A DNA stretch of 64,000 nucleotides from Nocardia miyunensis NBRC 108239 (GTDB lineage: Bacteria; Actinomycetota; Actinomycetes; Mycobacteriales; Mycobacteriaceae), in assembly GCF_001613065.1 (NCBI RefSeq), contig NZ_BDBQ01000034.1, positions 1 through 64,000 of the forward strand. The letters run 5' to 3'. Positions within the stretch are counted from its first letter, which is position 1. Each line of letters opens with the position of its first letter. The notes below the pieces were generated by a model that saw only the letters and a program-made list of their open reading frames with translations, was not told the DNA's origin and did no database searches. Below, in pieces: positions 35,099 through 43,482 of the stretch. The position numbers were made by a program, and so were the translations under genes.

Positions 35099-35737
35099 TC
35101 AACGGGTCGGTTGCCCCGCTGTTCGCCGCGACCGGGCTGCGACGCCGTCGGCGATGCCGATCAGGATCTGGTCCAGTTGCTCGGCACTGCGCACCGCCGA
35201 TTCGTCGCCGGCGACGCTCATCAGATAGCCGCTGATGAAGTTCAGGGTCGCGAACGTCAGATCGGCGATGACGTCCGGATCCACCTCTTCGCCCGGCGGC
35301 AGCGACTTCACCACGATTTCCCGATGTAACTCGGCATGGATCTCCGCGTTACGGCGAAAGACCTGCGCCAGCGCGGACCGGCGTTCCGCCTGCAACATCA
35401 ACGCGAGCCGCGCTCTGGTCCGGGGCAGGCCATCCCCCGTCACCGCCCGGGTGATGGCCACCGCCAGCCGGGAAACCGGCGGCGGGGCCGGGTCGACGGT
35501 TTCGGGACCGACAACCGATCGCAGGTCCGCCAGATCCAGTTCGGCCAATCGCTCGGCGAGACCCAGCAGCAGCGCCTCCCGAGTGCGGAAATAGAACGAC
35601 GTCGTCCCTTTGGGAACTCCGGCCCGAAGGTCGACCTTCGGATGACTCAGCCCTTTCGGCCCCTCTTGCGCCAACAATTGAATGGCCGCATCGCAGAGTT
35701 CGCGGCGGCGACTGGCGGCGTCTGGTTTCCTCCGCAT
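35099..35737 (-). CDS. TetR-family regulator linked to P450-ferredoxin operon
   Basis: Repressor of 212 residues. Helix-turn-helix LLAQEGPKGLSHPKVDLRAGVPKGTTSFYFRTREALL; C-terminal helical ligand domain. It lies 60 bases downstream of the P450 gene on the same strand and is probably co-transcribed, so it likely controls the ferredoxin-P450 promoter, where a CTCTAA-AGTC-TTAGAG palindrome occurs. Confidence 0.88.
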   Translation of the reverse strand: MRRKPDAASRRRELCDAAIQLLAQEGPKGLSHPKVDLRAGVPKGTTSFYFRTREALLLGLAERLAELDLADLRSVVGPETVDPAPPPVSRLAVAITRAVTGDGLPRTRARLALMLQAERRSALAQVFRRNAEIHAELHREIVVKSLPPGEEVDPDVIADLTFATLNFISGYLMSVAGDESAVRSAEQLDQILIGIADGVAARSRRTAGQPTR

Positions 35738-35797
35738 GATCGCCGCCAGTCTAACGGGCCACTGACCTCACCGGTTGTTCCACACTGACCCGGACAT

Positions 35798-37147
35798 TCA
35801 GCTCTCGGTGCGAGCGCGGGCCGCGGTGATCGGTTCGGCCAGCCGTTGTGTATCGCAGATCCGCTGCAGTTCGGCCAATGTTTCAGCGAGTCCGGAGCCC
35901 AGCCGCGGCCCCGGGGTGAATGTCGCGGGCAGGTGCTTCATCCCCTGGATGACGCCGATGGTGTCGTAGTGCACCGCGCGGTCCGGATCGCAGCGATAGT
36001 CCGGCATCCGATCGAACACCGCCTGCAGCATCCGCTTGAACACCATGCGCGCCATATTCGATCCGATGCAGCGGTGCACGCCGAGGCCGAAACTGTAGTG
36101 CCGATTACCGCGACGTTCCAGATCGATCTCGTTCGGATTGTCGAACACCTGCGGATCACGATTGGCCATAGCCCACGAAAGCCACAGCCGCTCACCTTCT
36201 TTGAACTGCTTGCCGCCCACTTCACAGTCCTGCGCGAAGGTACGGCCGTCACCGGGCGCCGGTGTGAAGTAGCGCAGGAATTCCTCGGTCGCCGCGTCGA
36301 GCATGAGTTCGCGCTCGCGGCTGAGCAATTCGCGCTGCTCCGGATTCTCCGATAGCCACTCGAGCGCATGGGCGGTCAGCGCGGTGGTCGTGTCGAAGCC
36401 ACCGCCGATGATCAGAGCCAGCATGCCCAGCGCATCGCCGTCCGAGATCGGCTCGCCAACCACGATCGACCGGGCCACCGCATCGATCATGCCCGGCCGC
36501 GGAGTTTCCTTGATCTCCAGGTAATTAGCCATCAAATCCACCCGCATGGCCTCACGCATCTTGTTCACGCGGGCTTGATCGGGCGAGTCCGGCGGGGTGT
36601 AGACCGAGGCGTGCGCGGGCTCGTTGTAGATGTTCCAGTGGGCGATCGGGATGCCCATCATCGCCAGCGTGAGCACCGCGGGCACGATGTTGGCGAGATC
36701 GTCGACGAAATCGATGCTCCCGCTCTCGATCCGCTCGTCGATCGCGGCGCGAATCACCTCGTCCACGAATGGAATCCAGCGCCGCACCGCGGCCGGGGAA
36801 AGATACGGATTCAGCGCGCCCCGCAGATCCTTCTGCTCGGGCGGATCCATCTCCAGAATGCCCGAGCGGACCATCCCCGGCACGTCCGGCGCCGGGATGG
36901 AGATGCCCTTGTAACCACGCCGAACCCGTTGCGGGTCATGATCATTGGACACGAACGGGCAGCGAGCAAGCTCGAACACCTCCCGGTTCCCCGCGGCGAC
37001 CCAGTGCCCACCGTAGGTGTCCGACCAGGCGACCGGGCACTCGCTCTGCATCTCCGCCGTGATCTCGCCGAATCGCCCGCGATACTCCGACATGTGCCGA
37101 TCGAACCGATAGACCGGCCGACGGTGCGCAGCGTTCTCGATAGTCAT
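35798..37147 (-). CDS. Cytochrome P450
   Basis: Soluble bacterial P450, 449 residues, complete: I-helix GGGFDTTT (around 248-255), ExxR E289-FLR292, haem loop YSFGLGVHRCIGSNMARM with Cys360. Class I enzyme needing a ferredoxin; the preceding gene, 12 bases upstream, encodes one. The substrate is unknown; an extra C-terminal tail of about 30 residues after the usual end is present. Start ATG at 37147. Confidence 0.95.
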   Translation of the reverse strand: MTIENAAHRRPVYRFDRHMSEYRGRFGEITAEMQSECPVAWSDTYGGHWVAAGNREVFELARCPFVSNDHDPQRVRRGYKGISIPAPDVPGMVRSGILEMDPPEQKDLRGALNPYLSPAAVRRWIPFVDEVIRAAIDERIESGSIDFVDDLANIVPAVLTLAMMGIPIAHWNIYNEPAHASVYTPPDSPDQARVNKMREAMRVDLMANYLEIKETPRPGMIDAVARSIVVGEPISDGDALGMLALIIGGGFDTTTALTAHALEWLSENPEQRELLSRERELMLDAATEEFLRYFTPAPGDGRTFAQDCEVGGKQFKEGERLWLSWAMANRDPQVFDNPNEIDLERRGNRHYSFGLGVHRCIGSNMARMVFKRMLQAVFDRMPDYRCDPDRAVHYDTIGVIQGMKHLPATFTPGPRLGSGLAETLAELQRICDTQRLAEPITAARARTES

Positions 37148-37159
37148 TGTCCGCCTTGC

Positions 37160-37354
37160 CTATTCGACGATGGAGATGGCTCGCTCCGGGCACGAGTGCA
37201 CGGCTTCCCGCGCACTCTCCCCCCGATCAGCAGGAACGTCCTCACCGATCGCCGACGAATGCCCGTCGAAATCACTGAGCGTGAAGACCTTCGGCGCGAT
37301 CATCGCGCACAGAGTGTGCCCCTGGCAGCGTTCGGCATCCACATGAACTCTCAC
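37160..37354 (-). CDS. Atypical [3Fe-4S]-type ferredoxin with CxxHxxC motif
   Basis: 64-residue ferredoxin, electron donor to the adjacent P450. The cluster motif is C10-QG-H13-TL-C16 with C55 in HSCPERA: a histidine stands where most ferredoxins have a cysteine or glycine/alanine. This variant is known among mycobacterial P450-linked ferredoxins (FdxE type). GTG start at 37354 with GGGA upstream. Confidence 0.9.
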   Translation of the reverse strand: MRVHVDAERCQGHTLCAMIAPKVFTLSDFDGHSSAIGEDVPADRGESAREAVHSCPERAISIVE

Positions 37355-38167
37355 AATCGATTCCCTTCATCATGTATCTCACCAATGCGCTGCGTCCCGG
37401 GCGCGTGGGCCGACGCGCGGCCGGACAAGCACCTCCTGCGCGACCCCGGCGAGATCCACACCGCGCCCACCTCTGGCGAGGGTGTGCCGGGCGGATTCGC
37501 CCTCGACACTTCGGGATTCAAGATGACCTCGCTGCCGCACAGTCCCGTGATTCGAGTCGGCGTTGGGACCCAACGCATTCAGCCATAACTCTAAAGTCTT
37601 AGAGACAGCGAGCGCAAGGCAGAGAACGCCTCGGTCCGCTATTCGAAGGTCGAGTGAAGGGTGCGCCGATGCCCGGCTATGCCGTGGGAAGCAGCCGAGA
37701 CGCGATACTGCGGCCTGTGCCTCGCAGCGGTGGCTCCTGTGAGCCGACCCGGTGAGTCCGGAGACTTACTGGTGTGACAGAGGGTGTTGTCGAAGCTCGA
37801 TCCCACCTCGCCTACGCTGGGCCGTATCCCGGCTTCGGCGAAACGTTCGGTGAACGCGATCGATGTGCAATGGATTAATCCCGCGATCCTCGATCATTGT
37901 GGTGCACAATGTCTTTCACATCCCATCCCTCACGTTCACGAGTCCAGATGGCATGCTCCATCACGTCGAGCACCAGCGTCGCGGTCATCGATGTCGATGT
38001 GCGCCAGCCGATGATGCGCCGCCGGCGCAATCCAGTTTCGCCTGATCGTGACCGAGCGGCCCGACGACGCCTTCGTGAAAGGGCTCACCGAGCTCGTGCA
38101 GCGCGGCACGAGACCGAGCTGACAGCGACCGGGCACGACGAGCCGCGATCCGATCCACGCTCCGACC
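37355..38167. other. Region without an intact gene, containing an operator-like palindrome
   Basis: CTCTAA-AGTC-TTAGAG (37589-37604) lies 235 bases upstream of the ferredoxin gene and may be the TetR operator of that operon. The plus strand at about 38031-38120 reads FRLIVTERPDDAFVKGLTELV and then a stop, which looks like the tail of a lost protein. Otherwise nothing. Confidence 0.4.
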
Positions 38168-39079
38168 TCAACGCCAGATGTTCGGGCGCGCGGAGATTGA
38201 TCGCGCGGAGTATTGCCGTGCACCTTCACGCTCCAGCCAGGTGGTGAAATCCAGCAGTTCCGGATGGCATCGCCGCAGCGCCACGATGTCGGCATTCCAG
38301 CCTCCGCCCTGGTTGGCGAACCGGTAGCCGGCGAGGGCGTCGGGGTCCTTGTCCGACAACGCTTCTCGTGGGATCGCTCGGTATTCGATCGGTTGTCCGA
38401 GGGACCGGCTCATGGCCTCGGTGATCTCGGTCATTGTCAGCTCGTCGCCCGCCAGTTCCACTGCGGCTCCGATGTATTCGTCCGGGTGAGTGAAAGCCCG
38501 CGCGGCGAAGACACCGATGTCGGTACCCGCGATCAGCTGCACAGGTACGTCCGGATGGATGACATCGGTGAGTACTCCCTCGCGCAAGCCGAAGCGGGGG
38601 TCGAGCTGGTTCTCCATGAAGCGCACCGGGCGTAATGCGGTGGTCGGCAGGCCGAGCCGAGTCGAGTATCTCTCCAACTCCGCCTTGCTCTGCCAGCGGC
38701 GAATGCCGTGATCGGCGTCCGCAGCGCCGACCGAGGCGTAGACGAAGTGAGCAACACCCGCTGCCGCTGCCGCATCCGCGACATTGCGGCCCAGTCTCAG
38801 TTCATCGTCGACGGTGAAGCCGGGGGGTGTGCCGGGGTATCCCGCGGTCGGTTGCACGCTGAACACCCCGTGAACATCCGCCGCCGCCGTATCCAGCGTG
38901 GTTCGGTCGCCCATATCGCCACGGGCCAGTTCCGCACCTGCCCCCGCCAACGCTCGAGCACTCGCCGTTTCCGGGTCACGCACCAGCGCACGCACCCGCC
39001 AACCCGCCGCCAGCAGTGCGCGAGCCGTTGCGCCGCCTTGGGTGCCCGTCGCTCCGGTAACCAACACGATTTCCGACAT
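38168..39079 (-). CDS. NmrA/HSCARG-family NAD(P)-binding protein
   Basis: Atypical SDR, 303 residues, NmrA-like. GxxGxxG loop VLVTGATGTQGGATARALLAAGW; VRALVRDPETASARAL; AHFVYASVGAADADHGIRRW with the YASV strand; the classical catalytic Tyr-Lys pair is absent. Such proteins are redox sensors or quinone reductases. GGAGG precedes the ATG. Divergent from a TetR gene with twin operators between them. Confidence 0.9.
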   Translation of the reverse strand: MSEIVLVTGATGTQGGATARALLAAGWRVRALVRDPETASARALAGAGAELARGDMGDRTTLDTAAADVHGVFSVQPTAGYPGTPPGFTVDDELRLGRNVADAAAAAGVAHFVYASVGAADADHGIRRWQSKAELERYSTRLGLPTTALRPVRFMENQLDPRFGLREGVLTDVIHPDVPVQLIAGTDIGVFAARAFTHPDEYIGAAVELAGDELTMTEITEAMSRSLGQPIEYRAIPREALSDKDPDALAGYRFANQGGGWNADIVALRRCHPELLDFTTWLEREGARQYSARSISARPNIWR

Positions 39080-39124
39080 CGCATCCTCCTCGAATAGCGC
39101 TGTTCGCCTGTATCGGCAATAAGT

Positions 39125-39174
39125 GGGGATTGTCCCCGTTTAGCTGTCGGCTACAATACGGGGACTGTCCCCGT
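39125..39174. promoter_or_regulatory. Twin palindromic operators between NmrA-like and TetR genes
   Basis: Site A GGGGA-TTG-TCCCC (39125-39137) and site B ACGGGGAC-T-GTCCCCGT (39158-39174, perfect 8-1-8). The cores are 35 bases apart and both are followed by CGTTT. Probably bound by the adjacent TetR protein. Confidence 0.75.
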
Positions 39175-39191
39175 TTTGCAATCGGAGTGAA

Positions 39192-39761
39192 ATGACACCA
39201 GCCCGGAGCAGACCGGCCCGCGCCGATGCGCTGCGCAATTACGAGCGGCTCATCACCGCCGCCACCAATGCCGTCGCCGAACACGGCCCGCAGGTGCCGC
39301 TGGACGACATCGCACGCGCCGCCGGGGTCGGCAATGCCACGCTCTACCGCCATTTCCCGACCAGACAGGCACTACTGGAAGCGGTCCACCACGACCACAT
39401 AGAGGCACTGGTCCACCGAGCCGGCGACTTGGCCACGGCACACGCCCCCGCCGAGGCGCTCAGGTTGTGGCTCGACACCGTTGTCGCACAGGGCAGCGCC
39501 ACCCGCGGCCTCGCGGCCTCGCTGCTCGCAGTCATCGGCACATCGACCGAATCTTGGTGCCGGAAAGAAATATTCGCCGCGGCAACCGGCCTTTTGCAGC
39601 ACGCTCAAGACGCGGGCGAGATCCGTTCCGGGCTGACCGCACCCCAGTTACTGAAGCTCGTCAACGCGATAGCCCTTGCCACTGAAGGAGATCCGGACCG
39701 AACCCAGCAAGCCCGCACACTGCTGGACTTCCTCTTCGACGGCCTTCGCGTCCAAGGGTGA
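39192..39761 (+). CDS. TetR-family regulator
   Basis: 189-residue repressor with HTH AEHGPQVPLDDIARAAGVGNATLYRHFPTRQALLEAV. The C-terminal domain resembles the SAV1444-like group that sits divergent to SDR or NmrA genes. GGAG precedes the ATG. It most probably represses itself and the divergent NmrA-like gene through the twin GGGGAC/GTCCCC sites. Confidence 0.9.
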   Translation: MTPARSRPARADALRNYERLITAATNAVAEHGPQVPLDDIARAAGVGNATLYRHFPTRQALLEAVHHDHIEALVHRAGDLATAHAPAEALRLWLDTVVAQGSATRGLAASLLAVIGTSTESWCRKEIFAAATGLLQHAQDAGEIRSGLTAPQLLKLVNAIALATEGDPDRTQQARTLLDFLFDGLRVQG

Positions 39762-39910
39762 CACTGTGCACGCGACAGAGCTGTGCGTAGCTCGAAAGGA
39801 CTGGCCGAACGTTCGCCGACGCCGCCGATCGCGCTGCTCGGACTCGCACATACGGCGCGGCCCGGCCCGGGATGGAACGGTCCTGGGCCGGGCAGGGATT
39901 GGTGTGCCGG

Positions 39911-40076
39911 TCAGTTCGCCACATTGTCGAATGTGCCGGCCTGGTAGGAGCCACCTGTGGTCCTGGTAATCACCAGCAGCCGGTTGCGGCGTTGATCACG
40001 GCGACCAGGTAGACCAGGGCGGCGATCTGGTCATCGTCGTAGTGCTTGCGCACCAGGAACACTCCCGCGGACTCGC
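39911..40076 (-). pseudogene. 3' fragment of a carboxymuconolactone decarboxylase (AhpD-like) gene
   Basis: The minus strand reads FLVRKHYDDDQIAALVYLVAVINAATG, then a frameshift, then VITRTTGGSYQAGTF and a stop at 39911-39913. This is the C-terminal helix and tail of the CMD family (YDDDQIAALV....INA.NR.....GG.YQ.G.F). The N-terminal catalytic CxxC part is missing. A truncated, frameshifted remnant. Confidence 0.65.
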
Positions 40077-40588
40077 AGCAAAGATCTCACCGTGACGAAC
40101 ATCGCCCACGACTCAGCAATTAGGCGGAAAACATCCCCTTCTGCCGCTTACCGCGCTGCCCGAACTGGCCAAATCGAGAACTCTGGAGCAATCGGCTCGA
40201 CTGGGACCCATAGCGCGAACAACGACTGAATGAGGATCGTCCAGCGCGTGGAAGTCACAATCCGGGGTCGAGTCGTCAACGCCTCAGCGAACCTGTCACT
40301 GGCAACAAACATTGGCCACGTATCCCAGGCGGGTTCAGTTACCAAGACGTTCAAGAATCCTGGAACCCGCACATTTCTGACCCACTTCATCGCCGCCGGC
40401 CAACTCTCGGCGGCCGGGATCGCCAACGCGGTCACCAGTTACTCGCAAACCGTGCCCGACCCCGCCCGCGCGGACACCCTCGACGATCTGGCGCTACGCG
40501 CCATGCCCCTCGCCTGAATCCTCTCCGCGCCCTATGCCTTGTTGCACCGCAACAAGTTTCATCACCCAACACAATGGAGGTACTCATC
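40077..40588. other. Region without a supported gene
   Basis: Overlapping open frames of about 95 codons exist on both strands (plus 40230-40517, minus 40148-40435), neither with a ribosome site nor a recognisable family. GGAGG near 40576 belongs to the next gene. Confidence 0.4.
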
Positions 40589-40807
40589 ATGACCAGCACT
40601 GTTCCCCGCGCCGAGTACGAGCGGCTGCACTACTTCGGTGCCGCGGGCCCGGTGTCCGAGCTGGGCGAGGAGATCGCGCATCGCTGGCAGCACGAGCATG
40701 CCGATTGGAAGGGCCGCTACTGGAGGTACACCTTGATCGCCGAGGACTCGGAGTTGATGACCGTCGAGCCGGTCAACGTCTCCGCTCGCAGCAAGGGTTC
40801 GCGGTGA
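40589..40807 (+). CDS. Unknown small protein, first of three overlapping genes
   Basis: 72 residues: an aromatic, charged protein (EYERLHYFGAAGPVSELGEE, then HRWQHEHADWKGRYWRYTLI). GGAGG lies ten bases before the ATG. Its TGA overlaps the GTG of the next gene (GTGA). Family not recognised. The compact three-gene overlap implies a functional unit. Confidence 0.6.
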   Translation: MTSTVPRAEYERLHYFGAAGPVSELGEEIAHRWQHEHADWKGRYWRYTLIAEDSELMTVEPVNVSARSKGSR

Positions 40808-41502
40808 CCGGGGCCACCGAACGCCCGCGCCCGATAACCCCGGCCGAGCGCGACATCGTCTCGCGCGCTTTCGGTTTCCCGGGCTGGCGAGACATGGTCG
40901 CCGCGCTCACCTGCCCGGCACGCCGCCACAACCCGGCCGCATCGACCGCCCGATCCGCACAGCCCGTCTCCCGTACCCGAGCGGTGACGCTGGGGGTGCG
41001 CAGGCGGCCCTGGACGCGGGCACCGCGCACACGGTTGCCGTCCGCGGCGGCGATCGTGGCCGCGTGCTCGCAGGTGATCGTCCCGTACGGCGACGGCGAA
41101 ATCCTGGATGCGGTAAGGGATTTAGCGGGATTGGCGATGCACGAGCACACCGCGGACCCGCGGGAGCCGATCTCTCCCACGCAGGTGGCGTTCGAGCACG
41201 ACGAGCTGATCGCGACCCTCGACCGGCTCACCGCTGCGGCGTTACCGGTGCGGTCCCGTCGCGAGGTGGCGGTGCATACCGAGCCGGTCTCGCCGGTGAT
41301 CGACAGGTTGGTGACCTTCGCGGTCACTCGCGCGGTCATCGACCCGCACACGGGCGGTCCACGGCCCGAGTGCCGGGGCGTTCGGTGGGGTTCGGTTCGG
41401 CTTCAGCGGTGCACCGATCTCGGCACGGTAACCAGGGTTGCAGGTTCGGTTGGCCGACCGTACTGCGCCCGAACCGGATTCGAACCGATCGTGAGGACAT
41501 GA
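40804..41502 (+). CDS. DUF4254-like protein
   Basis: 232 residues. The part from about residue 75 onward (FEHDELIATLDRLTAAALPV and HTEPVSPVIDRLVTFAV) has the shape of DUF4254 helical proteins, which end with an HTE..G.VIDRL motif. The N-terminal part (PITPAERDIVSRAFGFPGWR) is unrecognised and a basic linker follows. It overlaps its neighbours by four bases at each end (GTGA and ATGA). Role unknown; the assignment to DUF4254 is tentative. Confidence 0.55.
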   Translation: MTGATERPRPITPAERDIVSRAFGFPGWRDMVAALTCPARRHNPAASTARSAQPVSRTRAVTLGVRRRPWTRAPRTRLPSAAAIVAACSQVIVPYGDGEILDAVRDLAGLAMHEHTADPREPISPTQVAFEHDELIATLDRLTAAALPVRSRREVAVHTEPVSPVIDRLVTFAVTRAVIDPHTGGPRPECRGVRWGSVRLQRCTDLGTVTRVAGSVGRPYCARTGFEPIVRT

Positions 41503-41864
41503 CCTTCGACCTTCTCACCGCGATCGGTACACTCGTCCTCGCCCTCCAGGCCGCTGCCTCGGCTCCCGCTGCCGCCGCCACGCTACTGCGCGCCTGCCGA
41601 CAGGTGGTCGACGCAGCGCGTGACCTTCGCAACGCCATCACGCAGCCCACCGAGCGGCACCGGAACAACCAAACCGACGGCCAGCCTGTGACTGCTCGCG
41701 GCGTGATTAGCGGCTGCGATGCGAGAGCGGGGTGTAGCCGTCGAGCCGGGCATCCGAGCGGTTTCGGCTCTGTCTTGTGCGGATGTATGGTGCCAGACTT
41801 CGATGAGCGGACCGTCTACCCAGGCTCAGCGGAATGGACCGATGCCGACGGCCGGAGGTCGTAG
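41499..41864 (+). CDS. Unknown small protein, last of three overlapping genes
   Basis: 121 residues. The N-terminal half has an alanine-rich hydrophobic helix (LLTAIGTLVLALQAAASAPA) and a second amphipathic helix (ATLLRACRQVVDAARDLRNA); the C-terminal half is low complexity with several cysteines and may be non-conserved. The ATG overlaps the upstream stop. Possibly membrane-associated. No family recognised. Confidence 0.45.
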   Translation: MTFDLLTAIGTLVLALQAAASAPAAAATLLRACRQVVDAARDLRNAITQPTERHRNNQTDGQPVTARGVISGCDARAGCSRRAGHPSGFGSVLCGCMVPDFDERTVYPGSAEWTDADGRRS

Positions 41865-42031
41865 TGTTACAACAGCATTGGCTTCGCGACTGCGTTCGAG
41901 CCGAGCCGAACGAGGGGTGAGTTGATGGTCGACGTCGATGTGGTCCAGACACCCACAGAGTGGCGTGCCGCGTTGGATGCGCTGATCCAGCTAAGACCGT
42001 GTCTCATGTGGATGACTTCGCGAGTTTCTTG
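41865..42031. other. Intergenic region
   Basis: No gene supported; a plus-strand frame from 41922 has an implausible translation. Confidence 0.4.
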
Positions 42032-42217
42032 TGCGATCGAGGGTGTGTTCACCCGCCCCGAGGGCAGTACCCCGGTAGGGTACCCCCCTCGAAACGGAGT
42101 AATTTCAGATCTGGGACGGGATAATGACGGGATTTCCGCCGCCTCCTGACCCCCGAAACCGCCCCCTATCAGGCAAGTTTCAGCGAACGACCGATGATCT
42201 CCTTCATGATCTCGGTC
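42032..42217. repeat. Source copy of the fadE20 3' end repeat, with terminator hairpin
   Basis: Matches the fossil at 34229-34412. It includes the last codons of the dehydrogenase (from 42169) and the flank after its stop. GTACCC-CGGTA-GGGTAC (42067-42083) is a hairpin whose counterpart in the fossil has different bases but still pairs, suggesting a genuine terminator. Confidence 0.75.
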
Positions 42218-43314
42218 GTGCCGCCGTAGATGGTCTGGACGCGCGCGTCCATGTATGCCTTGGCGATGGGGTATTCGCGCATGTAGCCGTAGCCGCCATG
42301 GAGTTGCAGGCATTTGGTGATGAGGTCGAGTTCTTCCTCGGTGCTCCACCATTTGGCCATGGCGGCCTCCTCGACGGTGAGTTTCTCCTCGTTGAGGGCC
42401 TCGATGCACTTGTCGACGAAGACGCGGACCGCGGTGGTCTTGGTGGCCAGTTCGGCCAGGACGAAGCGGGTGTTCTGTTGCGCACCAATCGGTTTGCCGA
42501 ACGCTTTGCGGTCGCGGACGTACTGGATGGTCATGTCCAGGCAGCCCTCCATGGCCGCGACGGCCATCACCGCGATGGACAGGCGCTCCTGCGGGAGGTT
42601 CTGCATGAGGTGGATGAAGCCCATCCCCTCGGTGCCCAGCAGGTTCTTGCCGGGGACCCGGACGTCGGTGAAGCTCAGCTCGGCGGTGTCCTGTGCCTTG
42701 AGGCCGATCTTGTCCAGGTTGCGGCCACGCTCGAAACCCGGCATACCGCGCTCGACCACTAGCAGCGAGAAGCCCATCGAGCCCTTCTCGGGATCGGTCT
42801 GGGCGACCACGATCACGATGTCGGAGTTGATGCCGTTGGTGATGAATGTCTTGGCGCCGTTGAGAATCCAGTCGTCGCCGTCCTTGACCGCGCGGGTCTT
42901 GATGCCCTGCAGATCCGAGCCGGTGCCGGGCTCGGTCATCGCGATGGCGGTGATGATCTCACCGGAACAGAAACCGGGCAGCCAGCGCTGCTTCTGCTCC
43001 TCGTTCGCCAGCTCCAGCAGATAGGGGGCGATGACGTCGTTGTGCAGCGTGAAACCCAGGCCCGAGTACTGCCCCTTGGTGGTCTCCTCGGTGACGATCG
43101 CGTTGTAGCGGAAGTCCTTCACGCCGCCGCCGCCGAACTCCTCGGGCACGGCCATGCCCAGGAAGCCCTGCTTACCGGCCTCGAGCCAGACCTGCCTGTC
43201 GACAACGCCCTGCTCTTCCCACTCCGCGTGATTCGGTGCGACGTACTGCTCGAGAAATTTGCCGTACGACTCCCGGAACAGGTCGTGTTCCGGTTCGAAA
43301 AGGGTGCGCTCCAC
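42169..43314 (-). CDS. fadE20: Acyl-CoA dehydrogenase, FadE20-like
   Basis: FAD-dependent acyl-CoA dehydrogenase of beta-oxidation, 381 residues. Visible: LGFTLHNDVIAPYLLELANE, the flavin signature AIAMTEPGTGSDLQGIKTRA, DWILNGAKTFITNG, and the C-terminal IYGGTTEIMKEIIGR with catalytic Glu368. GGAGG precedes the GTG. Position next to hflX-dapF matches Rv2724c (fadE20) of M. tuberculosis, from which the symbol is taken. Here two lipid genes are inserted between it and hflX. Confidence 0.93.
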   Translation of the reverse strand: MERTLFEPEHDLFRESYGKFLEQYVAPNHAEWEEQGVVDRQVWLEAGKQGFLGMAVPEEFGGGGVKDFRYNAIVTEETTKGQYSGLGFTLHNDVIAPYLLELANEEQKQRWLPGFCSGEIITAIAMTEPGTGSDLQGIKTRAVKDGDDWILNGAKTFITNGINSDIVIVVAQTDPEKGSMGFSLLVVERGMPGFERGRNLDKIGLKAQDTAELSFTDVRVPGKNLLGTEGMGFIHLMQNLPQERLSIAVMAVAAMEGCLDMTIQYVRDRKAFGKPIGAQQNTRFVLAELATKTTAVRVFVDKCIEALNEEKLTVEEAAMAKWWSTEEELDLITKCLQLHGGYGYMREYPIAKAYMDARVQTIYGGTTEIMKEIIGRSLKLA

Positions 43315-43482
43315 GCCAACCTCCTAGTGACCACATGGGCTACCTCGCCTCTGCCCATACGGTACATGGAAGTCGAATCGCCGTTTACTTCGATCCTCGA
43401 AAAAGTAGTCCCAACTGCGTTACACGGCCGTCCAGCGGCGACGATGAAGTCCCGAACCGCGGTAAACCTGCCCGCGGCTGCC

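Noticed and set aside
40148-40517. Opposing 95-codon frames on both strands
   Set aside because: No ribosome site, family similarity or neighbour coupling supports either.
41461-41490. Possible tRNA T-arm (GGTTCGAATCCGG on the minus strand)
   Set aside because: No matching acceptor stem, D-arm or anticodon arm can be folded around it, and it lies within an overlapping coding frame.
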